DNA from: Brevibacillus sedimenti
GTDB lineage: Bacteria > Bacillota > Bacilli > Brevibacillales > Brevibacillaceae
Reading direction: 5' to 3'
DNA: 64,000 bases
NCBI RefSeq assembly: GCF_020923495.1
Contig: NZ_CP064048.1
Span: 831,501 to 895,500, forward strand
Positions 48,262-60,344 of this stretch are shown piece by piece. Both the position numbers and the translations under genes were made by a program. Under the pieces are notes generated by a model. The model was not told where the DNA came from, ran no database searches, and saw only the letters and a list, made by a program, of their open reading frames with translations. The number at the start of each line of letters is the position of its first letter. Positions within the stretch are counted from its first letter, which is position 1.

Positions 48262-49456
48262 CCCGTCTCCACCTCCCCTGCTCCCGCCGCCAACTGCATC
48301 TGCCGAATAACCTCCTCCAATTCCTCACGCGTATGCGTCGCCATCAGAGAAAAACGAATGCGGGCAGTGCCTTCCGGTACGGTCGGGGGCGGATGGCGAC
48401 GGCGGCGATCCCCCGCTCCTCCAGACGTTGACTCAACCGGAGCGCCTGCCTGTTGTCGCCGACGATCCACGGGATGATCGGCGAGTCGCCCTCTCCGATC
48501 GCAAAACCGCACGCCCGCAGCCGCCGGCGAAACCAGGCGCTGTTTTCCCTGAGCCGGGTGCGGCGCCAGCCTTCCTCCTGCACCACTTCCAGCGCTTTGC
48601 GGACGGCAGCCACCACCATCGGCGGCAGCGCGGTGGAGTAGATCAGCGGGCGCGTCTTCGTGACCAGGTAGTCAATCAGCACGCGGTCGGCGCAGACGTA
48701 GGCGCCGTACACGCCAAACGCCTTGCTGAAGGTGCCCATGATCACATCCACCTGCTCGTGCAGTCCCAGTTCGTGACACAGCCCCTGCCCCCTGCTGCCT
48801 CTCACGCCGCCGGCATGCGCCTCGTCCACCATCAGCATCGCGCCGCAGCGCGCTTTGAGCTCCACCAGTTCACTTAGCGGCGCCGCATCTCCGTCCATGG
48901 AAAAGACGGCATCGGTGACGATCAGGGCGCGGCGGTGTCCGGCGTGCTTTTTCAACAGGTGCTCCAGGTGTTCCGGATCGTTGTGGCGGTAGCGGTAGTG
49001 GCGGGCGCGGCTGAGAATGATGCCGTCGACAATGCTGGCGTGGTTCAGCCGGTCGCTGAACACGGCGTCCGCCCGCCCGACCAGCGCGGCGATTACCCCC
49101 AGATTGGCCATGTAGCCATTGGCGAAGACCAGCGCCGCTTCCCGCTGCTTCCATTCGGCCAGACGTTCTTCCAGATCGGCATACCAGCGGTGATTGCCGC
49201 AAATCAACCGGGAGGCGGCTGCTCCCGCTCCCCATTGTTCCGCCGCCTGACGGGCAGCATCGGCGATCCGAGGATCGCCCGCCAGGCCCAGATAGTCGTT
49301 GGAGGAGAGGTTAAACAGCCTCCTGCCGCCAACTGTCAGCCATTTGCCCCCTTCCTCGCCGCGGTCGTCCACGATGCGCAGGCACCTGTGCAGGGACTGC
49401 TGCCGGAGCGCGTCCAGCTCCGCTTCCATCCAGTCGCAATAGACGGTTCCGTTCAT
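48258..49456 (-). CDS. bioF: 8-amino-7-oxononanoate synthase BioF, interrupted by a frameshift
   Basis: PLP enzyme condensing pimeloyl-ACP with alanine. The start ATG at 49456 has AGGAG upstream. The main frame runs to GIAAVAIRP and then must slip one base at 48385-48389 (run of five G on plus, one too few) to continue PTVPEGTARIRFSLMATHTR, the conserved BioF C-terminus. Restored length is 399 residues. The PLP lysine is in MGTFSKAFGVYGAY; the SSNDYLGLAGDPR and MVDEAHAGGVRG motifs are present. The error lies in a homopolymer, which suggests a sequencing artefact. Confidence 0.9.
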
Positions 49457-49461
49457 CCGCC

Positions 49462-52582
<3,121 letters not shown>

Positions 52583-52617
52583 CCGGGTCCCCTCCTTCGG
52601 CACAATATTTGGAAAAC

Positions 52618-52654
52618 AATTTGTCAACCAAAATTGTATTTTAGTTAACAAATT
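52618..52654 (-). promoter_or_regulatory. BirA operator of the biotin operon
   Basis: On the minus strand TTGTTAAC and GTTGACAA are separated by 15 bases, with AAT/ATT-rich flanks, one mismatch from the palindromic Firmicute BirA box TTGTTAAC-N15-GTTAACAA. It overlaps the -10 region of the promoter, so holo-BirA binding would block transcription when biotin is sufficient. Confidence 0.88.
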
Positions 52655-52661
52655 TCTGCAA
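52633..52661 (-). promoter_or_regulatory. Sigma-A promoter of the biotin operon
   Basis: TTGCAG (52656-52661), 17-base spacer and TACAAT (52633-52638). The -10 box lies inside the BirA operator. The leader to the bioA TTG is about 45 bases. Confidence 0.72.
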
Positions 52662-52682
52662 AGGATTTTTGAAGACCCGGCC

Positions 52683-52731
52683 AAAAACAGAACAAAAGAC
52701 CGAGTCTTCCCTCGGGAAGAACTCGGTCTTT
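52683..52731 (-). terminator. Rho-independent terminator after the SLH phosphodiester glycosidase gene
   Basis: AAAGACCGAGT(C)TTCCC pairs with GGGAAG(A)ACTCGGTCTTT (one bulge each side). The minus-strand tail is TTTTGTTCTGTTTTT. It isolates this gene from the bio operon. Confidence 0.9.
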
Positions 52732-52749
52732 CGTCGACATTCCGATCAA

Positions 52750-55700
52750 TTATTTTTTCTGCAAAATCCGGTACAGCGCCACGACGCAAACTGCACGGGT
52801 GGTCGCCTTGTTCGGCTCATACCTGCTGCCGATCGGGTCGATCAGCCCCAGCCCGACGATGTTGGTAATCGACGAGGCAGCCCAGGCGGGCCATGCCTGC
52901 TTGTCGGTGATCGCCTTGGACGTCGTCCCCTTTTGTTTCAGCACGCGGTCGAGGATCACAGCCGCTTCCGCCCGGGTCACCGGTTGATCAGGACGGAAGG
53001 TATTGTCCGGATACCCTTTGACCAGCCCTTTGGAGACTGCCACCTGCACCGCCCCTTGTGCGTACGCCGGGATTTTGTCCTTGAAGCCAAGCTTCGGCGA
53101 GGACGGCAGCTCCCATTCGAACGTCCGAGCCAGCAGTGTGACATACTGGGCGCGGGTCAGCGGGACTTCGGGGCCAAACGTGGTTTCCGTCAATCCCTTC
53201 ACCAGGCCCCTTTGTGCCATATAGGTGATTTCCGCCTTGGCCGGGTGGTTGGCGATGTCCGTGAAGGCGACGCCGCCGCCGTCCATGTAGTACGGGATGT
53301 ACGTGCCGTAGGCGTTCACTTCGTACACCCACTGCCCCTTTGCATTGACGGCGCCAGGGATCTGGTCAAACGTCTTGTTTGCCTCGTTTACGTACAGCAG
53401 GCCCACGCCTTTGCCCGGCAGCCACTGTTTCGGCGTCAGCGTCAACGTCACCGGCGACGTGGAGATTTGGTCCTCTTGACCTTCCTTCAGAGCGCCCGGA
53501 TTGATGGTAAACGAGTAGTCGGCCGGCACGTAACCGGGGAGCTGCTGCTGCACGATCGAATTGACCTTGATCGAAGCCGACTGCAGGAAAGACGCCGTGC
53601 GCACGAACGAATAGCCGAGGTCCAGTTCAGCGCCCAGGGAAAGGGTGCCCGGCGTCTCCGGCACGATGTCTCTGCCGGTCGGCTGATTGCCGGCCGTGCT
53701 CGGCAGGAGCAGGGAGACCTCGTCAAAGTACAGCGTTCCTTGGTCGTGACGGTTGCCGTCATCGGGGCGATCGACGACGTAGATGCTCTTCAGCTTCAGC
53801 GGGTAAGCTGCGTTGGCCGGGAAGTACCCCTTGACCTGCTTCCATCCGCTCCAGTCGATTGACTGGGCCAAATCGACGTAGACGGTCTTGCCGTTGGCGT
53901 CGATGACCTCTGCACGCAGCCAGTGCTTGCTGTTGTCTCCATACACCCACAGCCCCAGGCCGATCGGTTTGCCCGGTATGGTCACCGGCTGGGATGCAAC
54001 GCGGCCGTAGGCGATGCGCAGGTCGGTCGCCGGCGCACCGGAGAAGTTGTAGAGCAGCTTGGCTGCCTTGCGGGTGCGGAAGACCGGATCGGATACCGCG
54101 GTAAACGATCCGCTGTTGTTGATCGAAGCCGGCACGGCCGCATGGTGCATGCCTGTTTGATTGTCAAAGGTAAGCCACGGCTGTTCAAACTGCCCGACGA
54201 CGAACGGCACACTGGTGGTGACGCCATCGTAGGTTACGGTCAGCGTCCCGCTGCCCGGTTCCTGTCCCGCGACGAGCTGCAGCTTGTCGTTGACCGTCGC
54301 CGCTGCCGAATTGACGCTGGTCTGGACGCTGAGCGGGGTCGCCTGGATCAGCTGTCCCTTTTTCGTCTTGATCTTCACGTCCAGGGTAAGCGTCTGTCCG
54401 GGCGCGATGGTGATCGGATTGGGCGAGACGACGATCTGCTGCACCTCGCTGCCGGAAATGACGTGCACCGCACTGCTCGAGGCCACGCTGCCCACACGCG
54501 CCGTAACCGATACCTGTCCCGAACGGGTCGGGGTGAAGTACTGTCCGTTAAACGTGCCCGCGTCCCCGGCCTCCCAGACGATGGTGGACGGGTTGACTGC
54601 GTACGGCTGGTAGTGCGAGTCGTACGCCTTGGTCGTAAACTCCGCCGTTTGACCGATCAGCATTTCTGTCGGGCCGAAGATCCGGAAACCTGCCAGTTCT
54701 CCCGGCGGCGCCGTGTTGTACACGGCCAGTCCGGTCGGAACCCGCCGTTCCGCGCCGTCTTTTGGCTGGTTGGCCAGGCTGGCGTGCGTTTCGCCCAACA
54801 TGCGCACGGCCATCGTGGTCGAACCGCCGCCATCGAAGTTCACCGCCCGCCAGGACCCCAGTTCGGCCATGATTTTGGCCAATTCATCCAGATAGACGCC
54901 TTTGCTCGCGTCCACGGTCACCATGTACAGCGTCTTGCCGTCGCGGGAGACGCCGACAGCGGTGCGGGCGTTGATCGAGAGAATCGATTTGTCGGCCGGG
55001 AACGAGGACAGCGCTTTGCCCTGATCGACCAGCAGCACGTTTCCGCCCACCGCCTGCACCCAGTCCTGATTGAGCGGCGTCGTCTGGTACTCGACAGTCG
55101 CCCTTGACCCCACCGGGAAGTTTTGCTTCAGGAAGTTGGCAGCCGCGCCGTGTCCCCACAGCACGTAGCCGTTGTACGGTATGTAAAAGCCGGGTTGGTT
55201 GATGCGCACTTCCTTGGCCACGTTGTCCACAAACAGCACTTCGACGACGTCCTTGTAGCCGGCAATCGCTCCGAGGCTGGTCTTGCCGAACGCCGGCGTA
55301 TACAGGTTCAACTGGTTCTCGTGACTTTTCCGTCCTTCGCTGGGATTGTATTCTTCCTTGTTGAGTCCCTGCAGCGGAAACGAATTGCCGTTTTGTGCCG
55401 TCACTTTTCCGGTAAAACCGAACTTTTCGATAGCCGCGTTTTTGTCGCTGGTAATCCCCAGACTGTACCAGTAGGAGATGTGCCCCATCGACGAGATCAA
55501 CTGCTTGTCCTTCATGACGATGCCAAACGGCGCCCCCCGTTTGGTCATGTTGAAAAAGTCGGCGTTGATGGCGGCAACAGCACCGGTCTCCCGAGCCATC
55601 TGGGTAACCGTCTGCCGCTCGGTCAGCTTGCCGTTGGTGCCGTAGACCGGCTTGACCTCCACGTAGGGATTGTTCAGGTCCACCTTGGTCACCATGATGG

Positions 55701-55899
55701 TGATCTGCTGACCTCCGAACGACTTCGTGTATTTCTGCAACATAGTCCCTTCCCCGATCGGGGTCTCCCACATCATCTGCAAGGGGCTTGTTTCCGCTCT
55801 CGCCTGCGCCGCTTGGACCGCAACCGGCGCAAACGGAACAAAAGCTCCCCACGCTACCGCAGCAGCCGTGAGAAGCGAGACAACCTTCCGCCCTCTCAT
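52750..55899 (-). CDS. Secreted phosphodiester glycosidase with C-terminal SLH domains
   Basis: 1049 residues; ATG at 55899 with GGAGAGGAG upstream. The signal peptide ends near VQAAQA. Residues about 60-390 form a phosphodiester glycosidase (NAGPA) domain: [40 protein letters not shown] and [14 protein letters not shown] are the signatures. Human NAGPA uncovers mannose-6-phosphate. Bacterial relatives are surface or secreted hydrolases of largely unknown substrates. Ig-like domains follow (about 400-580), then a carbohydrate-binding-like beta domain ([20 protein letters not shown]). Three SLH repeats at about 860-1045 end it ([40 protein letters not shown]). It is likely tethered to wall polysaccharide; acting on wall polymer or exopolysaccharide is inference. 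Confidence 0.9.
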   Translation of the reverse strand: MRGRKVVSLLTAAAVAWGAFVPFAPVAVQAAQARAETSPLQMMWETPIGEGTMLQKYTKSFGGQQITIMVTKVDLNNPYVEVKPVYGTNGKLTERQTVTQMARETGAVAAINADFFNMTKRGAPFGIVMKDKQLISSMGHISYWYSLGITSDKNAAIEKFGFTGKVTAQNGNSFPLQGLNKEEYNPSEGRKSHENQLNLYTPAFGKTSLGAIAGYKDVVEVLFVDNVAKEVRINQPGFYIPYNGYVLWGHGAAANFLKQNFPVGSRATVEYQTTPLNQDWVQAVGGNVLLVDQGKALSSFPADKSILSINARTAVGVSRDGKTLYMVTVDASKGVYLDELAKIMAELGSWRAVNFDGGGSTTMAVRMLGETHASLANQPKDGAERRVPTGLAVYNTAPPGELAGFRIFGPTEMLIGQTAEFTTKAYDSHYQPYAVNPSTIVWEAGDAGTFNGQYFTPTRSGQVSVTARVGSVASSSAVHVISGSEVQQIVVSPNPITIAPGQTLTLDVKIKTKKGQLIQATPLSVQTSVNSAAATVNDKLQLVAGQEPGSGTLTVTYDGVTTSVPFVVGQFEQPWLTFDNQTGMHHAAVPASINNSGSFTAVSDPVFRTRKAAKLLYNFSGAPATDLRIAYGRVASQPVTIPGKPIGLGLWVYGDNSKHWLRAEVIDANGKTVYVDLAQSIDWSGWKQVKGYFPANAAYPLKLKSIYVVDRPDDGNRHDQGTLYFDEVSLLLPSTAGNQPTGRDIVPETPGTLSLGAELDLGYSFVRTASFLQSASIKVNSIVQQQLPGYVPADYSFTINPGALKEGQEDQISTSPVTLTLTPKQWLPGKGVGLLYVNEANKTFDQIPGAVNAKGQWVYEVNAYGTYIPYYMDGGGVAFTDIANHPAKAEITYMAQRGLVKGLTETTFGPEVPLTRAQYVTLLARTFEWELPSSPKLGFKDKIPAYAQGAVQVAVSKGLVKGYPDNTFRPDQPVTRAEAAVILDRVLKQKGTTSKAITDKQAWPAWAASSITNIVGLGLIDPIGSRYEPNKATTRAVCVVALYRILQKK

Positions 55900-56049
55900 G
55901 TTGGTAACTCCTCTCCTATATCTCTTGTTTCATACTGTCTCAGCAACATAATAGACGCACGAGCAAGGTGATAGTTTCATCGTTTGGGGCACTTTCTTTG
56001 CTGGAAATACCGACCATCGGGGACCGTTTGCACCGCCGTTTTGCGGGCA

Positions 56050-56080
56050 GCAAAAAGGAGGCGTTTGACCAACGCCTCCT
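56050..56080 (-). terminator. Terminator of the upp-wecB unit
   Basis: AGGAGGCGTT and AACGCCTCCT form a perfect 10-bp stem with a 5-base loop, followed on the minus strand by TTTTTG, about 20 bases after the wecB stop. Confidence 0.9.
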
Positions 56081-56099
56081 CGTTGAACAGTGCCCAGTA

Positions 56100-57248
56100 T
56101 TACAAGCCGGGACGGAACGGTTCCGGCCGCTCCGCTCTGCGTCCGAAATGGTGCAAAATCGCCTCGACGATCCGGCGGGAAGCCTCCCCGTCTCCGTACG
56201 GATTGGCAGCGCGGGCCATGGCATCGTACGCGTCGGCATCGCGCAGCAGATGATCGGCCATGAAGTACACCTGATCCTCGTCGGTGCCGGCCAGCTTGAG
56301 CGTGCCGGCTGCGATTCCTTCCGGCCGCTCCGTCGTGTCGCGCAGCACCAGCACCGGCACACCCAGCGACGGCGCTTCTTCCTGGACGCCGCCGGAGTCT
56401 GTCAGAATCAGGTGGGCGCGGCGGGCAAAGTTGTGGAAGTCAAAGGCGTCGAGCGGTTCGATCAGGTGAATGCGCTCGTGTCCGCCCAGCACGTCCTGCG
56501 CCACTTCCTGCACAGCCGGGTTGAGGTGCACCGGATATACGACGGCGATGTCATCATGTTCGTCGACCAGCCGTCGGACCGCGCGGAAAATCTGCCGCAT
56601 CGGCTCACCCAGATTTTCCCGCCGGTGAGCGGTCATCAGCACCATTTTCCGGCCTGCCACGCGCTCCAACACGGGATGGGTGTAATCGCTGCGGACGGTT
56701 GTTTTCAGCGCGTCAATGGCGGTGTTGCCGGTGATGTAGATCGCCTCTTCCGGCTTGTTTTCACGCCGCAGGTTTTCTGCCGCTCCCTCGGTCGGGGCAA
56801 AGTGCAGATCGGCCATCACGCCGGTGAGCTGCCGGTTCATCTCCTCCGGGAAGGGGGAGTACTTGTCCCATGTGCGCAGGCCCGCTTCCACGTGTCCAAT
56901 CGCCACCTGGTTGTAAAACGCCGCCAGGCTGGCGACAAAGGTGGTGGTCGTGTCGCCATGCACCAGAACGATGTCCGGCTTTACTTCCTTCATCACGCCA
57001 TCCAGTTCGTCCAGGGCGCGGGTGGTAATCTGCACCAGCGTCTGCCGGTCTTTCATGATGTTCAAATCAATGTCCGGTCGGATGTCAAAGATGTCCAATA
57101 CCTGGTCCAGCATCTGACGGTGCTGGGCGGTCACGCAAACAATCGACTCGATCTGGTCTTCGTGCCTGTTCAATTCGTGCACGAGCGGCGCCATCTTGAT
57201 GGCTTCCGGCCGCGTCCCAAACACAGTCATCACTTTCAGCTTTTTCAT
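56100..57248 (-). CDS. wecB: UDP-N-acetylglucosamine 2-epimerase (non-hydrolysing)
   Basis: Interconverts UDP-GlcNAc and UDP-ManNAc for wall polymer synthesis (MnaA in Bacillus). 382 residues from the ATG at 57248 with AGGAGAGG upstream. Motifs: VFGTRPEAIKMAPLVHEL (residues 9-26), HGDTTTTFVASLAAFY, GHVEAGLRT with catalytic Glu, and LTDSGGVQEEAPSLGVP. It lies 13 bases after upp and would feed UDP-ManNAc to TagA. Confidence 0.96.
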   Translation of the reverse strand: MKKLKVMTVFGTRPEAIKMAPLVHELNRHEDQIESIVCVTAQHRQMLDQVLDIFDIRPDIDLNIMKDRQTLVQITTRALDELDGVMKEVKPDIVLVHGDTTTTFVASLAAFYNQVAIGHVEAGLRTWDKYSPFPEEMNRQLTGVMADLHFAPTEGAAENLRRENKPEEAIYITGNTAIDALKTTVRSDYTHPVLERVAGRKMVLMTAHRRENLGEPMRQIFRAVRRLVDEHDDIAVVYPVHLNPAVQEVAQDVLGGHERIHLIEPLDAFDFHNFARRAHLILTDSGGVQEEAPSLGVPVLVLRDTTERPEGIAAGTLKLAGTDEDQVYFMADHLLRDADAYDAMARAANPYGDGEASRRIVEAILHHFGRRAERPEPFRPGL

Positions 57249-57261
57249 CGGACTTCCTCTC

Positions 57262-57891
57262 CTACTTCGTCCCAAACAGACGGTCGCCGGCGTCGCCCAG
57301 GCCCGGCACAATATAGCCGTGGTCGTTCAGGTACTCGTCGATGGCGGCGACGTAGATGTCCACGTCCGGATGCTCGTCCTGCACCATCTTGATGCCTTCC
57401 GGCGCGGCGATCAGACACATCAGCTTCATGTTTTTGGCCCCGCGCTTTTTCAAGGCGGTAATGGCCGCTGCCGCAGAACCCCCGGTTGCGAGCATCGGGT
57501 CGATGACGATCAGTTCACGTTCGGCAATGTCGGACGGAAGTTTCACGTAGTATTCCACCGGCTGCAGCGTCTCCGGGTCGCGGTACAGGCCGACGTGGCC
57601 CACCTTGGCAGCGGGAATCAGTTTCAGCAAACCGTCCACCATGCCCAGACCGGCCCGCAAAATCGGCACCAGTCCCACCTTTTTGCCGGAAATGACGCGC
57701 GCTTTACAGGTCGCCACCGGTGTTTCGATGGTCGTCTCCTCCAAAGGCATGTCGCGGGTAATCTCGTACCCCATCAAGGTTGCCACTTCGTCTACCAGTT
57801 CACGAAATTCCTTGGTTCCCGTGTTTTTGTCACGGATATAGGTCAGCTTGTGCTGGATCAGCGGGTGGTCAAATACGTATACGCGGCTCAT
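57262..57891 (-). CDS. upp: Uracil phosphoribosyltransferase
   Basis: Pyrimidine salvage: uracil plus PRPP to UMP. 209 residues, ATG at 57891 with GGAGGAA upstream. The PRPP loop is [14 protein letters not shown] (about 131-144), and the uracil-binding [18 protein letters not shown]-terminus is complete. Confidence 0.98.
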   Translation of the reverse strand: MSRVYVFDHPLIQHKLTYIRDKNTGTKEFRELVDEVATLMGYEITRDMPLEETTIETPVATCKARVISGKKVGLVPILRAGLGMVDGLLKLIPAAKVGHVGLYRDPETLQPVEYYVKLPSDIAERELIVIDPMLATGGSAAAAITALKKRGAKNMKLMCLIAAPEGIKMVQDEHPDVDIYVAAIDEYLNDHGYIVPGLGDAGDRLFGTK

Positions 57892-57928
57892 GCATGTTCC
57901 TCCGTTTCCGTATCAATGCATCTTTTCC

Positions 57929-57957
57929 ATCATAGCGAAGGAGAGAGGCGCCGTCAA
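57929..57957 (-). promoter_or_regulatory. Sigma-A promoter of upp-wecB
   Basis: TTGACG (57952-57957) and TATGAT (57929-57934) with a 17-base spacer, about 30 bases upstream of the ribosome site. Confidence 0.72.
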
Positions 57958-58334
57958 TTTGCCCAATCTTCGTACTTTTTTCTCTTTCCCTGCCTGAGTG
58001 GGGGCTTTTTTTATATGATGGCCCTTCCTTGTTGCTTACACGGGGCACCACATTTACCGTTTGTCTATTCCTTGTATTTTTCCAAGAAAAATTCTCTCAG
58101 CTCACTAACATGGCTTTCAGCAATATCAAATTTCCGATGATTATTCATTGGGAATTCCCCCGTGTTGATTAGATTACGAGCAAACCTCATTTGTAAAAAC
58201 ACAAGCATATCCTAACATTTTTTCACATGATTTCCAACAAAGGCGAGTGCCGAATTCGATTATGTCCGGAACAATATGCATAAAAATCAAACCATACATC
58301 GTGTTTTACAAACAAAAAACAGACCCCGGAGTTA
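57958..58334. other. Low-GC region between upp promoter and IS element
   Basis: About 375 bases, clearly more AT-rich than the neighbourhood. It contains a decayed minus-strand reading frame (58065-58299) and, next to the IS, the left half of a terminator-like palindrome (AGACCCCGGAGTTA, 58321-58334) preceded by an A-run that reads as a T-run on the minus strand. Nothing else is recognisable. Confidence 0.6.
58065..58299 (-). pseudogene. Decayed or frameshifted small gene remnant
   Basis: A 41-codon frame from 58299 (MYGLIFMHIVPDIIEFGTRL) stops at 58174. A second frame continues as ARNLINTGEFPMNNHRKFDI and then AESHVSELREFFLEKYKE, ending with TAG at 58065. Removing one T from a TTT run near 58185 would fuse them into about 77 coherent residues. 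No ribosome site is present and an in-frame stop lies directly upstream, so this looks like the 3' part of a truncated gene. I recognise no family. Its AT-rich codons contrast with the rest of the window. Confidence 0.4.
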
Positions 58335-58410
58335 TAGAGTGCACCCCTTAAAGTAGACATTGGAAAAACCCCTTGGGATAACCGATGTTACTTTAAGGGG
58401 TGAATTTTTT

Positions 58411-58707
58411 ATGGCTATCAAAGGTCAAAAGTTCAAGCATTATCCTTTGTCGTTGAAAATGGAGGCAATACGATTGCATGTAGAGGAGAAGTGGACATAC
58501 AGACGTATCACTGAGCATTTAGGAATCCAGGATAAGGATCGAGTAAAAAAATGGATGCGGAAATACAAACAACTTGGGGAGTTCGGTCTTTTGGATCAGC
58601 GTGGACGACGTCCAGAGTACATCGATCAAGATCGACATGTGAAAAAATTGAAACGGGAGAACGAAATTCTAAAAAAGTGTTTGGAAATCTGGATGCGGGA
58701 GGTGTAA
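58411..58707 (+). CDS. IS3-family transposase OrfA
   Basis: 98 residues; ATG at 58411 with AAGGGGTGA upstream. Helix-turn-helix protein (YPLSLKMEAIRLHVEEKWTY, RRITEHLGIQDKDRVKKWMR) with a C-terminal leucine-zipper-like stretch (HVKKLKRENEILKKCLEIW). It binds the IS ends. OrfA ends inside OrfB in the overlapping frame. Confidence 0.92.
   Translation: MAIKGQKFKHYPLSLKMEAIRLHVEEKWTYRRITEHLGIQDKDRVKKWMRKYKQLGEFGLLDQRGRRPEYIDQDRHVKKLKRENEILKKCLEIWMREV
58671..58677 (+). promoter_or_regulatory. Programmed -1 frameshift site A AAA AAG
   Basis: The heptamer lies in the OrfA frame as CTA AAA AAG. A -1 slip continues in the OrfB frame as VFGNLDAGGVRKKYRVMENV, giving the OrfAB fusion transposase typical of IS3 elements. 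Confidence 0.85.
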
Positions 58708-59570
58708 GAAAAAAGTATCGTGTGATGGAGAATGTGGCAGCATTGTACCCGATTACCGAACTCTCCAAACTTCTTGGTGTATCGAGGAGTGGGTATTATC
58801 GATATCTTGCACAGAAGGAGTGGGATAGAGACGGAGAACTGAAACAGCAGATTCAAACCATCTATGATGAACGAAAAGGAATATATGGGTATCGAAGAAT
58901 TCAAGCGGAACTCCTTCGTCAATACGGCAAGGTTGTGAATCATAAGAAGGTGTTACGGCTCATGCAAATTCTTGGACTGAAAGCCATTATTCGTGGCAAA
59001 CGAGCGTATCGGAGCACGTATCGAGCGGCTGAATCAGATGGTCGTGTTGCCGAAAATTTGTTGAAGCGTGACTTCACAGCCGAGAAACCGAACCAGAAGT
59101 GGGTCACCGATGTTACCCAGTTTCGTGTAGGAGATCAACGTATCTTCTTATCTGCGATTAAAGACTTGTTTCACAACGAAATCGTGGCGCACCATGTGAG
59201 CTTACACAATGACAATGTCCTTGTCCTGGAGACGTTTCGGAAAGCATTTGAAAAGCATAAGGACGTGACTGGACTGATCGTACACAGCGATCAAGGCTTC
59301 CAGTACACGTCCCATGCATACCACGACATGCTGCAAAAGGTTGGCGCCCGAATCAGCATGTCCCGAAGGGGCAATTGTTTAGACAATTCCCCTATGGAGA
59401 GTTTCTTCTCGCACTTAAAGGCAGAAGCTCTCTATCCTTATGATATTCGAAGTTTGGATGAGGCGCAAAGACGAATTGAGGAGTACATTCGTTTTTACAA
59501 TGAGGAGCGTTTGCAAATCAAATTAAATAAGCTGACGCCAGTCGAGTACAGGCGTCAGCATGCGGCCTAA
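58678..59570 (+). CDS. IS3-family transposase OrfB (DDE integrase core)
   Basis: Expressed as OrfAB by -1 frameshift, or possibly from an internal ATG at 58725 (MENVAALYPITELSKLLGVS). The HTH_21 region YGYRRIQAELLRQYGKVVNH is followed by the rve integrase core. The DDE residues appear in WVTDVTQF, IVHSDQGFQYTS and SPMESFFSHLKAE. The C-terminus FYNEERLQIKLNKLTPVEYR is complete, so the enzyme is probably active. Confidence 0.93.
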
Positions 59571-59617
59571 CGGCCGGGGGTTTTTTAAGTGTCTACAAAA
59601 TGGGGTCTTGACCATTA

Positions 59618-59980
59618 TTCACGGGGTCTTAAATTGAAGACAAACTGTTTATTTAGTAAACGTCCTCAGAAATCGATTTCCATAATTTCCAGGCCGGAAG
59701 GCCTGCACATTCATCAACCGAAGCTGAAGACAACGTACATCGCATGGAGGGATGGGCCAAGCGAGCTCCTTTGACGACCTGCTCAGCGGAAAAACGAAAG
59801 ACGCGGGGAAAAACAGGGGGCACAAGTCTCACTTCGTCGAAACACCCAGATGTTTGCCCCCTGCCCGCGTCGCGTTTTGGAGCGGACATCATTCACTTCT
59901 TTGCTGGGCGTCAAGAGAGCGAGCGGGCCCGATCACCCATGCGCCACGGACTTTGTCTACATGCTGAGACCCCGGAGTTA
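59618..59980. repeat. Copy A of a 363-bp palindrome-bounded tandem repeat
   Basis: Nearly identical to the adjacent copy B, with only a few clustered differences. Copy A can fold on the plus strand into a hairpin CAGGCC-GGAA-GGCCTG (59690-59705, GNRA loop). It also forms a long stem made of AAAACG/CGTTTT, GACGCGGG/CCCGCGTC and CAGGGGGCA/TGCCCCCTG (59791-59878) with A-rich bulges only on the 5' side. Its right end is the CTGAGACCCCG arm of the next palindrome. A minus-strand frame of about 80 residues exists but has no ribosome site or family. I regard it as a non-coding repeat, either a structured RNA or a miniature mobile unit. Confidence 0.8.
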
Positions 59981-59994
59981 TTCACGGGGTCTCA
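59965..59994. repeat. Palindrome between repeat copies A and B
   Basis: TGAGACCCCG and CGGGGTCTCA are perfect 10-bp arms around the loop GAGTTATTCA. The identical core recurs at 60331-60356 and, split by the IS, at 58321-58334 plus 59618-59629. Each repeat unit therefore begins and ends with half of this palindrome, so its own ends (CGGGGTCTCAG and CTGAGACCCCG) are also inverted repeats. Confidence 0.88.
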
Positions 59995-60344
59995 GATTGA
60001 AGACAAACTGTTTATTTAGTAAGCGTCCACCAGAAAACGATTTCCATAATTTCCAGGCCGGAAGGCCTGCACATTCATCAACCGAAGCTAAAGACAACGT
60101 ACATCGCATGGAGGGATGGGCCAAGCGAGCTCCTTTGACGACCTGCTCAGCGGAAAAACGAAAGACGCGGGGAAAAACAGGGGGCACAAGTCTCACTTCG
60201 TCGAAACACCCAGATGTTTGCCCCCTGCCCGCGTCGCGTTTTGGAGCGGACATCATTCACTTCTTTGCCGGGCGTCAAGAGAGCGAGCGGGCCCGATCAC
60301 CCATGCGCCACGGACTTTGTCTACATGCTGAGACCCCGGAGTTA
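59981..60344. repeat. Copy B of the 363-bp palindrome-bounded tandem repeat
   Basis: Differs from copy A by small changes (for example TCAGATTG for TTAAATTG, AAGCGTCCACC for AAACGTCCTCA). The GTTTA/TAAAC mini-stem of copy A becomes GTTTA/TAAGC here, which keeps pairing through a U-G wobble only if the plus strand is the RNA. The long GC-rich hairpin and the GNRA hairpin (60054-60069) are unchanged. Confidence 0.8.

Larger units (their letters stand above)
58335..59614 (+). mobile_element. IS3-family (IS150-like) insertion sequence, apparently intact
   Basis: 1280 bp. The left end TAGAGTGCACCCC and right end (complement) TGGTCAAGACCCC share CACCCC/GACCCC, GTAGACA and an A-run plus CCCC further in, i.e. 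imperfect terminal inverted repeats of IS150 type. It is flanked by a 3-bp duplication TTA (58332-58334 and 59615-59617). Two overlapping frames with a programmed -1 slippery site encode the transposase. It interrupts the loop of a palindrome that is intact twice further right. Confidence 0.88.

Noticed and set aside
48258-48512. 3' part of bioF annotated as an independent small gene
   Set aside because: It is the conserved BioF C-terminus, read in another frame only because of a one-base homopolymer deletion.
59978-60256. Minus-strand 92-codon frame in repeat copy B (and its shorter twin in copy A) as a gene
   Set aside because: There is no ribosome site, the start is in a hairpin arm, the frame is shortened in the other copy and the sequence has no family. 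The folding explains the conserved sequence better.
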